A DNA stretch of 12,003 nt from an archaeon. GTDB taxonomy: Archaea > Nanobdellota > Nanobdellia > Woesearchaeales > ARS49. Below, one piece after another: positions 1 to 5,815 of this stretch (position 1 is the first letter of the stretch; each line of letters opens with the position of its first letter). The notes under the pieces are model-generated. The model did not search any database, was not told where the DNA came from, and saw only the letters and a list, made by a program, of their open reading frames with translations. The DNA lies in the NCBI GenBank assembly GCA_016213425.1, contig JACRAI010000076.1, positions 1 through 12,003 of the forward strand, written 5' to 3'. The position numbers were made by a program, and so were the translations under genes.

Positions 1-709
1 ACAAATGTCCTAATTTTGTAACATCAAGAACAGCTCTGAAACCTCTAATTATTTTATCTTTAACCATTTTTTTAATTCTATAACTGGTTCCTTCAGGAGT
101 CAAATTAACTTTCTGAGCAATATTAACAATATTCTCTCTGGCATTCATGCTTAATAATGAAAGAATTTTCATATCAGTCTCATCAAGTTTAGGCAATTCT
201 TTTGGAGGAGTCGCAGTGAAGCCTTTTTTAGGAATAGTGATGTTATCTCTAATAACTAAAGCAATATCTGCATCTTTGTAGACTCCTAAAGTTGATAAAA
301 TATCATAAAACTTTATTTTATTCTTAAACTTTGCAGTGAACTCATACAAGATTTCATTCAAGTGTTGAGTGTCTCTTGCTGCAACAGAGATTGCTAAATC
401 CCATTGTCCAGAACAAGTAACCACCCACTTAGTGAAAGAATGATTAACAACATAATTAATTATTTCTTTCTCATCTTTTTCTGAACAATTCTGTAAATTA
501 ATGTAAACGTTATAAGTTAGGTAGCCTAATCTTGGAGTGTCAACAAGAGTGATATACTTGTGGATTCCTCCTTCTTTTTCTAAAACTTTAATTCTATAAT
601 CAACAGCTTCCCTGCTCAAACCAACATTTTTAGCGATGTGATTGCTAGGAACTCTGCAGTCTTGATATAGCTCATACAAAATCTTCTTACCTTTAAGATC
701 AAGCTTCAT
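1..709 (-). CDS. Tandem (double) Lrp/AsnC-family transcriptional regulator, 3' end cut by window edge
   Basis: The frame is open from ATG at 709 to the window edge: 236 residues without a stop. Residues 1-50 form an AsnC-type winged HTH (LDLKGKKILYEL, then LSREAVDYRIKVLEKEGGI). Residues 51-145 form a RAM/ligand-like αβ unit that includes TCSGQWDLAI at 98-107. After a linker (about 146-173), a second HTH begins at LDETDMKILSLL (175-186) and continues with LTPEGTSYRIKKM. Ordinary Lrp proteins have one such unit, about 150 residues; here two are fused and the second is truncated by the edge. Lrp/AsnC proteins bind operator DNA and sense small molecules, often amino acids, through the RAM domain. 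The TATA element at 731-740 lies about 26 bases before the ATG, so the mRNA is probably leaderless. The gene is paralogous to the split gene at 2842-3802. The family call is firm; the ligand and target genes are unknown. Confidence 0.88.
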   Translation of the reverse strand, partial: MKLDLKGKKILYELYQDCRVPSNHIAKNVGLSREAVDYRIKVLEKEGGIHKYITLVDTPRLGYLTYNVYINLQNCSEKDEKEIINYVVNHSFTKWVVTCSGQWDLAISVAARDTQHLNEILYEFTAKFKNKIKFYDILSTLGVYKDADIALVIRDNITIPKKGFTATPPKELPKLDETDMKILSLLSMNARENIVNIAQKVNLTPEGTSYRIKKMVKDKIIRGFRAVLDVTKLGHL

Positions 710-730
710 AATTACTAAAAACAAAAATAA

Positions 731-740
731 GTATATAAAC
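731..740 (-). promoter_or_regulatory. TATA box of the left double-Lrp gene (leaderless)
   Basis: On the minus strand this reads GTTTATATAC. Its centre is about 26 bases before the ATG at 709, the usual distance from an archaeal TATA box to the transcription start. Transcription would therefore begin at or next to the start codon, and no ribosome site is seen before it. Confidence 0.6.
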
Positions 741-771
741 TTTTTGTTTTGGTAAAAATGTGCTCAAAATG

Positions 772-780
772 TTTTATATT
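772..780 (+). promoter_or_regulatory. TATA box for the 816 gene
   Basis: TTTTATATT, with its centre about 26 bases before position 802, predicts a short leader of roughly 14 bases carrying the GGAGGT ribosome site. The sequence TAATCACT (794-801) sits at the predicted start point and recurs upstream of the second double-Lrp-linked operon. Confidence 0.5.
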
Positions 781-804
781 AACCATAATCCAGTAATCAC
801 TTAT

Positions 805-810
805 GGAGGT
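805..810 (+). promoter_or_regulatory. Shine-Dalgarno site GGAGGT deciding the start at 816
   Basis: GGAGGT followed by five A and ATG. This strong site at the expected spacing makes 816 the start of the small gene. Confidence 0.75.
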
Positions 811-815
811 AAAAA

Positions 816-1052
816 ATGACAACAAAAATAAGATTGCTTGAACAATTAACTGCACAAGCAGAATTGAGCGAGAGTTTGGCTGAATCAAATATGGAAACTC
901 CAACTCGTTTCATAAGAAGAATGAACAATGAAATGAGGTGGACTGGCGGGTATAAAACACCTACAAAAGTAACTTATATCCGAGAAGAATTTCCTATAGA
1001 GGTCCAAATCAAGGCTTACGCAAGAGCAATACAAATTTACAAAAGCAGATAA
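816..1052 (+). CDS. Small orphan protein, 78 residues
   Basis: I do not recognise this protein. It starts MTTKIRLLEQL, is charged and mostly hydrophilic, and has no signal peptide or membrane segment. It has an Arg-rich middle (TRFIRRMNNEMRW) and a basic tail ending QIYKSR. The N-terminal third looks helical (LLEQLTAQAELSESLAES). The start is well supported by GGAGGT at 805-810 and a TATA element at 772-780. It diverges from the left double-Lrp gene, which could regulate it. No separate promoter is visible before the IucA/IucC-like gene 105 bases downstream, so the small gene may head the same transcript. A dyad and an eight-T run lie between the two. It could be a small nucleic-acid-binding or accessory protein, but nothing in the sequence settles this. 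Confidence 0.65.
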   Translation: MTTKIRLLEQLTAQAELSESLAESNMETPTRFIRRMNNEMRWTGGYKTPTKVTYIREEFPIEVQIKAYARAIQIYKSR

Positions 1053-1055
1053 AAA

Positions 1056-1123
1056 GTTAATGGTTTGAAGTTTAAGGTGCACGGTTTGAAGGTAATTTTT
1101 TTTAATGTCTGCAAACCAATAAC
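1056..1123 (+). terminator. Imperfect dyad with oligo-T run: terminator, attenuator or operator
   Basis: Arm 1056-1070 (GTTAATGGTTTGAAG) pairs with 1109-1123 (CTGCAAACCAATAAC) at 13 of 15 positions, with a 38-base loop. The loop contains a second copy of GGTTTGAAG (1083-1091) and a run of eight T (1096-1103). A further CAAACTTC at 1126-1133 could compete as a pairing partner. Oligo-T is the typical archaeal termination signal, so the structure may partly separate the 816 gene from the synthetase. Confidence 0.35.
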
Positions 1124-1157
1124 TGCAAACTTCACACTAACTTTTGTGGGTGAAAAA

Positions 1158-2318
1158 ATGAAACTAGAAGAACTCGCTAACAAAGGAGCATATGCTTATT
1201 TGGAAAGATATGTTAACAGTCCTAAGTATAGCGTTTTCGCACAGTATTCTGAAGTTAAACAAGAATTCCACCCCAGAGTTGGTACTGCAAAAATATTCAT
1301 TCCATACCAAGTAAGAAAAGATATAGATGTATTAACTGCATATCCTGATGAGAAACTTCTTTCAAAAATTAATTATGAAGGAGTTAAGTTTTATGAACAC
1401 CCCCAATTTAGTGATAACGCTGACGGATTTATACTTGCAACACCCACAGCTTCAACAAGAACAGTAATAAATGAAAATGATAAAAGTTATTTTATTAAGC
1501 TTCACTTTCCTGCAAGAATATCCCGTTTTAACAGAAGATTAACTGCTAATTCAGTTAAACACAGTATTAGAGTAAGTAAAGATTTAGAAGAAAGCCTTGC
1601 TTATGCACCAAAATCATTCGCTTATCTGCCTGAAAGCATAGGATTAATTGCTCCGGAAGGCCATGGCTGCATAATTAGAGAAATAACTCCAAGACCTCTT
1701 GCAAAAGATGAGCGATACTTGATTCCTTTTTTTGCATTATACTCAAAAGATCCTCAAACAAGTGATGAACCTTTACTTATTCAAATGATTAAGAAATCTA
1801 AAGAAACACCGCTTGATTACTTTATAAACAAAATAGTTCATCCATTCATAGAAGTTTGGGCTTTTTATTCGAGAGAAAGAGGAATACTTTTAGAAAACCA
1901 CTGCCAAAACACACTATTAGAAATAAACCAAAAATATGAACCAACAAGAATAGTTTGCAGAGACTTCCAAAGTGATATGATAGATACACAAGTAAGAGAA
2001 GAAAAAAATTTAGAAATCCCTTTTGAAAAACATTTAATAGGTGGAAAGCAAGATCCTTTTCCTAAAGAACAAGAGTATAGTATAGTCTGGGATCACTTTG
2101 TAGCATCATATGTCTTTCCTTATTTTTCAGCCTGCTTAAAAGAACACTTTAACATTACTGAAGAAACAACTCAAAAAGCAATCCAGCAAAAATTCAGAGA
2201 AATATTCACAAATCAAGAAAAATATTTTCCTAAAACAGAATTCAAATTAGTAAATAAAATTTTTGAAAACAACGAAGTTCAATTGGAGGACACTCATGAA
2301 CCGCCAAAATACCGATGA
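1158..2318 (+). CDS. Compact IucA/IucC-like (NIS-type) carboxylate-amine/alcohol ligase
   Basis: The protein resembles NRPS-independent siderophore synthetases, which adenylate citrate or another carboxylate with ATP and condense it with an amine or alcohol. Visible motifs, numbered from ATG 1158: EHPQF (80-84) in the place of the family's HPWQ; AxTRT-like ASTRT (98-102); IKLHF with K114; ISRFNRR with S122 and R126; ENHCQN (246-251); and CRDF (267-270). The spacing of S99, R101, K114, S122 and R126 matches, from memory, the ATP-site series S279, R281, K293, T301, R305 of AcsD, with Ser replacing Thr. The protein is 386 residues against roughly 580-620 for the family, so much of the N-terminal and palm regions is reduced. 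The frame also reaches an ATG at 1065, but GGGTG before 1158 favours the later start. It overlaps the downstream kinase gene by 23 bases. The family call is likely; the substrate is unknown. Confidence 0.72.
   Translation: MKLEELANKGAYAYLERYVNSPKYSVFAQYSEVKQEFHPRVGTAKIFIPYQVRKDIDVLTAYPDEKLLSKINYEGVKFYEHPQFSDNADGFILATPTASTRTVINENDKSYFIKLHFPARISRFNRRLTANSVKHSIRVSKDLEESLAYAPKSFAYLPESIGLIAPEGHGCIIREITPRPLAKDERYLIPFFALYSKDPQTSDEPLLIQMIKKSKETPLDYFINKIVHPFIEVWAFYSRERGILLENHCQNTLLEINQKYEPTRIVCRDFQSDMIDTQVREEKNLEIPFEKHLIGGKQDPFPKEQEYSIVWDHFVASYVFPYFSACLKEHFNITEETTQKAIQQKFREIFTNQEKYFPKTEFKLVNKIFENNEVQLEDTHEPPKYR
2285..2290 (+). promoter_or_regulatory. Ribosome site GGAGGA inside the preceding gene
   Basis: GGAGGA lies five bases before ATG 2296, within the end of the synthetase gene. 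It selects 2296 over the in-frame ATG at 2263 and implies coupled translation of the two genes. Confidence 0.65.
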
Positions 2319-2850
2319 ACTAATAATTATAGGTGGAGCCCGCGGGGTAGGAAAAACAACTGTGGCAAAAAAAGTATTCGAACTATTGCACGGTTCATAT
2401 GTCCATCCAGGTGATCACTTCATAAGATACATGTACAGCAAACCATGGATTGGTGATCCTAAAATAATTGAAGGAATGGCATTGCATGAAATACTCAACG
2501 CACCAAAACCAACAATTGTAGATTTGCACTATAAAGCATACACTAAACCGACAGGATATGTTGAAGGATTTTGTGATGACAGCTTAAAAGTTTTAGCAGA
2601 TAATTATAGCAAAATAAAGCTCTACTTGATAGAACTAGATGTCGATACTTTGTATGAAAGAAGAATGAGCGATCCAAACAAAACTAATAAAAAAAGAAAA
2701 CTCGAAAAAGAAACAATCACAGAAGAATTAAAACAAAACAAAGAAGGCTTTGAACACTTTGTTAAGCAAATGCAGAATTTGACAATTGTGGAAATAAAAG
2801 TTATTGTTAACACTGATTTAGAGAAAACAATTGATGAGATATTATCTTAA
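2296..2850 (+). CDS. P-loop NTPase, adenylate-kinase/AAA_33-like small-molecule kinase
   Basis: 184 residues from ATG 2296. A Walker A loop, GARGVGKTT (14-22), follows a hydrophobic β-strand (LIIIGG). HPGDHF (37-42) resembles the Asp-containing substrate site of nucleoside and small-molecule kinases. TIVDLHY (73-79) ends a strand in the Walker B position. A basic, Arg/Lys-rich stretch (122-136, ERRMSDPNKTNKKRK from 121) resembles the lid of adenylate-kinase-type enzymes. The family transfers the ATP γ-phosphate to nucleotides, sugars, antibiotics or cofactors. The gene overlaps the IucA/IucC-like gene by 23 bases and has its own GGAGGA, so the two are probably made together. The kinase may act on the ligase's substrate or product, but this is inference. 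Its stop codon overlaps the end of the convergent double-Lrp gene by nine bases. Confidence 0.75.
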   Translation: MNRQNTDELIIIGGARGVGKTTVAKKVFELLHGSYVHPGDHFIRYMYSKPWIGDPKIIEGMALHEILNAPKPTIVDLHYKAYTKPTGYVEGFCDDSLKVLADNYSKIKLYLIELDVDTLYERRMSDPNKTNKKRKLEKETITEELKQNKEGFEHFVKQMQNLTIVEIKVIVNTDLEKTIDEILS

Positions 2851-3267
2851 TTGCTCTGGCAAGTAAGAGAATTTATATGTTTCAAACAATGTTAGAGATT
2901 CTATAGTTCTTATATTCTCTCCGAATGCTGTCTTGACTTCTAGGATAAACTTCCTCAATTCTTCAATATTTTTAAAATGCACTGTTAGTTCAATATCCCA
3001 ATTTCCAACTAATCTATCGAAGAATTCTATTGCTTGCTTTGTTTTAAAGTACTCTTTCAAGGTATTAATGAGTTTTTCAGACAAAGAATTGAACCGTATA
3101 AATATTTCGTATCTTGTAAAACCTATTTTTGATGAATCAACTATCAGCCTATACCTTCTTATAACTAGATTTTCTTCCATTTTTTTGATTCGATACTTGA
3201 CTGTGTCGATAGGAATTTTTGTTGAGTTACTGATATCTACTAATCTTGCTCTAGCATTTTTGGACAA
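2842..3267 (-). CDS. Second Lrp/AsnC unit of a double regulator, in a shifted frame
   Basis: Read alone, this frame has no ATG before the domain. The nearest usable codon is TTG at 3267, which would remove the first helix of the HTH. The same frame continues upstream to about 3327 and there encodes FDEKDKKIAKELSKNAR, exactly the beginning an AsnC HTH needs. The rest is a complete unit: IPIDTVKYRIKKMEENLVI as the recognition helix region, then a RAM-like αβ domain with LVGNWDIELTVHF and a final LFETYKF strand. It follows the N-terminal unit (3296-3802) with one extra base between the frames, so it is best read as the second half of one 319-residue protein matching the intact paralog at 1-709. 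Separate translation as a half-regulator is possible but unlikely. The convergent neighbour is the P-loop kinase. Confidence 0.7.
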   Translation of the reverse strand: MSKNARARLVDISNSTKIPIDTVKYRIKKMEENLVIRRYRLIVDSSKIGFTRYEIFIRFNSLSEKLINTLKEYFKTKQAIEFFDRLVGNWDIELTVHFKNIEELRKFILEVKTAFGENIRTIESLTLFETYKFSYLPEQLR

Positions 3268-3295
3268 TTCTTTTGCAATTTTTTTATCTTTTTCA

Positions 3296-3802
3296 TCAAA
3301 TTGGATTTTCCATTTTTTTTTGCTTCAAAATTTTTTCATTTTCTTGTTTCAAATCTAAGATATATCTAGGGCCGAATGTTTCTGAACTTACACTTATTGC
3401 CATTGTATAATTACGTATGTGCTTTCCAATTTTCGAGAATATTTCTCTTAGTAGCGTATCAAAATGTTCAGGATCTTTAGCCATTATTGCAAAGGATAAA
3501 TCCCAATTGCCTGAACAGGTTGTAACCCAATTAATATTAGGGTGATTTACTAGATATTTTATTATTTCAGTTTCATTACTTGCTTTTTCTAATTGAAGAA
3601 GTATTTTATATGCACAATGTCCTAGCCAAAAGTTTGTTATGAACTCTTTTATAATCCCTGCATCTATTAGCCTCTTAATTCTGTAGTTAACCACTTCCTT
3701 TGAGGCTCTTACATTTTTCGCGATATCTGCAAAACTAGCTCGAACATCTTTATTTAATTCAAATATGATTTTTTTATCCAAAAGATCTAATCTTTCAATC
3801 AT
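3296..3802 (-). CDS. First Lrp/AsnC unit of a double regulator, ended early by a frame change
   Basis: 168 residues from ATG 3802. Residues 1-51 form an AsnC winged HTH (LDLLDKKIIFEL; ASKEVVNYRIKRLIDAGII). A RAM-like domain follows, with TCSGNWDLSF (95-104) and a final strand around 131-148 (YTMAISVSSETFGPRYIL). The end, from about 150, is a Lys-rich linker that reaches an A9 run and then stops at TGA (3296-3298) after a few unrelated residues. Dropping one A from the run joins it to the next HTH. The paralog at 1-709 has the same CSGxWDL motif and an intact linker into a second HTH. A TATA element centred about 26 bases upstream implies a leaderless transcript. It diverges from the four-gene operon starting at 3974, which it may control. 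Either product, one-unit or two-unit, could bind DNA. The family call is firm. Confidence 0.85.
   Translation of the reverse strand: MIERLDLLDKKIIFELNKDVRASFADIAKNVRASKEVVNYRIKRLIDAGIIKEFITNFWLGHCAYKILLQLEKASNETEIIKYLVNHPNINWVTTCSGNWDLSFAIMAKDPEHFDTLLREIFSKIGKHIRNYTMAISVSSETFGPRYILDLKQENEKILKQKKMENPI
3313..3321 (-). other. A9 run (T9 on plus strand) at the frame change of the double-Lrp gene
   Basis: Nine consecutive A on the coding strand, in the context GC-A9-TGG. In frame 0 the gene stops 15 bases past the run. In the +1 frame the previous stop is TGA just six bases before the run and the reading then stays open for the whole second Lrp unit. The two frames overlap usefully only at this run. 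It may be a real indel, an assembly homopolymer error, or a slippage site producing both short and long proteins. Confidence 0.7.
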
Positions 3803-3823
3803 ATATTTATTTAATTCTTAAAT

Positions 3824-3833
3824 AATATATAAA
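3824..3833 (-). promoter_or_regulatory. TATA box of the split double-Lrp gene
   Basis: TTTATATATT on the minus strand, centred about 26 bases before ATG 3802. This is the same geometry as the left paralog and gives a leaderless mRNA. Confidence 0.6.
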
Positions 3834-3866
3834 TATTACTGTTTTGATAAAATATTTAATGATAAC

Positions 3867-3877
3867 TTTTATATACT
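3867..3877 (+). promoter_or_regulatory. Distal TATA box before the orphan operon
   Basis: TTTTATATACT predicts a start near 3896-3900. A transcript from here would contain the 3901-3922 hairpin and a GGAG sequence that has no start codon at the right distance. Confidence 0.45.
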
Positions 3878-3900
3878 TCCCATGCTAATTTAACGTGTAA

Positions 3901-3922
3901 TTAATCACTAAGGAGTGGTTAA
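3901..3922 (+). promoter_or_regulatory. Palindrome next to the orphan-operon promoter, probable operator
   Basis: TTAATCACT (3901-3909) and AGTGGTTAA (3914-3922) form an inverted repeat with eight of nine Watson-Crick pairs plus one G·T, around AAGG. It ends three to five bases before a BRE/TATA element. As DNA it would suit a dimeric Lrp-type regulator, such as the divergent gene. As RNA it would form a hairpin containing GGAG. TAATCACT also occurs at 794-801. Confidence 0.5.
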
Positions 3923-3925
3923 AAA

Positions 3926-3940
3926 TAGAAAGGTTTATAT
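3926..3940 (+). promoter_or_regulatory. Proximal BRE/TATA promoter of the orphan operon
   Basis: The stretch contains AGAAAGG followed by TTTATATA, the most canonical archaeal promoter in the window; AGAAAGCTTTAAATA near 9417 is the same type. The predicted start is near 3963, about 11 bases before ATG 3974. Confidence 0.6.
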
Positions 3941-3973
3941 ATGGGGTATCATTACCCTCATAAAGAAAACAAA

Positions 3974-5815
3974 ATGGTTTCAAAAAAAACTCAAAAAGAC
4001 ATTAATTGGCTGGTAAAGAATCATGTTTCAGGAAGTCTTGAAACTCTTTCAACTGTTCTAGATAAATCAAGAAATACTACCTGGCAGAATGTTTTGAGCA
4101 GATTTAACAGTTTACCTGAATCAAAAAATGATCAAGATTGGGATGATCCTTCTAATTTTCGTAGTCCTGTTCTATCAGAACTTGATGAGCTTCTTTCCAA
4201 AGAAGCAGAATCTTGTGGTCAAGACATTGGATTTTTTAGAACTGCTGTTGACAAATACTTAAGTAAAAACGCCAAAGAACTTGGTGTTCCTCAAGAACTT
4301 ATTAATTCCTTGCCTGAAATGGTAAAAGAAATTCTTACAAATTCTTTAGCAATCACTGCATTTGCAAAATTATCTAAAGAAGTTCAACAACTAAAAGAAA
4401 CCGTCAAGGAAGATGCATATGAAGCTTCAATTGAAGAATTCATGAAAAATTGGTCTTTAGAAGAAGTAAAGAAACATGCAAGACCTAACGGTCGTCCTCA
4501 GCCAGTATTCATTAATGAGTATGGAAAAGAATGGGTTCCTGTAAGAACAAGTAATGAAAGAATCTTTGTTAGACGTGAGGAATACGTAAATAATAGTATG
4601 GATGGTGAAGGAACTGGAGAATTTTATAACGTATATGATACAAGAGCAGTTAGCACAGGAGGATATTATAATACTGTTTTAACAAAAGAAATTCCTTCAG
4701 GAGACTACTGGGAATTGATGAATGGAATAAAAAGTTTATTGACCAAAGCAGTTAATCATGCAGGTAAACAAGTGACTGCTAAAGTTGAAGAACAAGTAGC
4801 TCAAGTTTTGGAAGAGAGACTCTCATCTATCTTTTCAGCTAAAAAAATAAATGACACAACTGCTAAGTTACCGAAAGCAGAAAGAAAAAAAGCTCAAGAT
4901 GCTACAGAAATATCTTCAGAATGGCTTTATTCAAGATTTGTTCCTGATTTTGTTGGTGATGTTTTAACAAAATGTAAACCTTCAAAACAATCTGAAGAAG
5001 CAAGTCAAAATGTAACTTACCTTGAAGAAATTATTCAAGGAGCAAAAAGAAAAGCTTTTGATTGGTCTTCTTTAGAAAATGAAGACACTCTTTCAAGAGA
5101 AGTTATAATAAATATCTCAGACGGAGTTAGAAAAGTTTACACTTCTTTAGACGAAGGAAAAGAATTTGGCGGAATAAAATCCAGTTTAATTAAAGAAACG
5201 CTAGAAAAAGCATATGATGGAAACGTCAAGCCTTCAGGAAGCAAAATTTCAACAGATTTAATGAAATCATTATTATTGTTAAAATCATATTTATCCGCAA
5301 AAGAACAACTTGTGGCTGAAGTAAAAGAAGACGAAAGTCAACTTGCGCAGCTTAAAGAAAAACTTTCAGGATGGTATGTTCTTGCAGAAGCAGCAATGAA
5401 CGATGCAGCTAATTATGTTTTCTGTAAATCAAAGAATGGAGATTTTGATCAAATGATGCAGTTTAATTATTTCTTTGATAATAATATTTGCACTGAGGGA
5501 CCTGGTTTTAGCGAGGGTAACAGATATGATCGTGAAACTGACACCCGCCTTGCTAGAAGAATACTTTGGCATGTAGCTCACGATCAAAGAAGAGCTAGCG
5601 CTCAAGACATACAAAAATATGCAAACGCAGTTCTTGACGCAAGAATTGCTAAATTTGCTCCGAAAGTTACAAAACTTGTAGATATAAAAGATGCAGGAGT
5701 TAAAAGAGATGCAGAAAGAAAAACAAGAGTTAGTGAAGTTGCTAGTGAAGCAATCTCTTCTTGCTACCAGACAACACTTCAAGATTATATATATTTCAAA
5801 GGAGAAAGCGCATGA
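3974..5815 (+). CDS. Large orphan protein, 613 residues, first gene of the four-gene operon
   Basis: I do not recognise this protein. It is acidic, soluble-looking and mainly helical, with no signal peptide or membrane segment. A β-rich island near residues 180-245 (starting PVFINEYGKEWVPVRTS) is followed by long Glu/Lys/Ala helices (about 260-310 and 435-470) suggesting coiled coil. A C-terminal region has FNYFFDNNICTEG, RRILWHVAHDQRRAS and a Lys/Arg-rich end. No catalytic motif stands out. ATG 3941 in the same frame would add 11 residues but lies inside the TATA box of the proximal promoter. ATG 3974 is about 11 bases past the predicted start point and is preferred, though a transcript from the distal promoter could use 3941. 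Its stop overlaps the next ATG (ATGA). A structural or scaffold role is possible; function is unknown. Confidence 0.75.
   Translation: MVSKKTQKDINWLVKNHVSGSLETLSTVLDKSRNTTWQNVLSRFNSLPESKNDQDWDDPSNFRSPVLSELDELLSKEAESCGQDIGFFRTAVDKYLSKNAKELGVPQELINSLPEMVKEILTNSLAITAFAKLSKEVQQLKETVKEDAYEASIEEFMKNWSLEEVKKHARPNGRPQPVFINEYGKEWVPVRTSNERIFVRREEYVNNSMDGEGTGEFYNVYDTRAVSTGGYYNTVLTKEIPSGDYWELMNGIKSLLTKAVNHAGKQVTAKVEEQVAQVLEERLSSIFSAKKINDTTAKLPKAERKKAQDATEISSEWLYSRFVPDFVGDVLTKCKPSKQSEEASQNVTYLEEIIQGAKRKAFDWSSLENEDTLSREVIINISDGVRKVYTSLDEGKEFGGIKSSLIKETLEKAYDGNVKPSGSKISTDLMKSLLLLKSYLSAKEQLVAEVKEDESQLAQLKEKLSGWYVLAEAAMNDAANYVFCKSKNGDFDQMMQFNYFFDNNICTEGPGFSEGNRYDRETDTRLARRILWHVAHDQRRASAQDIQKYANAVLDARIAKFAPKVTKLVDIKDAGVKRDAERKTRVSEVASEAISSCYQTTLQDYIYFKGESA

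Noticed and set aside
1065..1157. Upstream extension of the IucA/IucC-like gene to ATG 1065
   Set aside because: This stretch consists of the dyad and oligo-T run, gives an unlikely peptide, and lacks a ribosome site, whereas ATG 1158 has GGGTG before it.
2933..3358. Plus-strand frame of 141 codons opposite the double-Lrp gene
   Set aside because: The minus strand encodes recognisable Lrp domains over the whole stretch; the plus frame is hydrophobic low-complexity shadow.
3925..3963. Short reading frame starting at ATA after GGAGTGG
   Set aside because: ATA is not a credible start and the frame ends after about a dozen codons; it is better seen as part of the promoter, though possibly a decayed leader.
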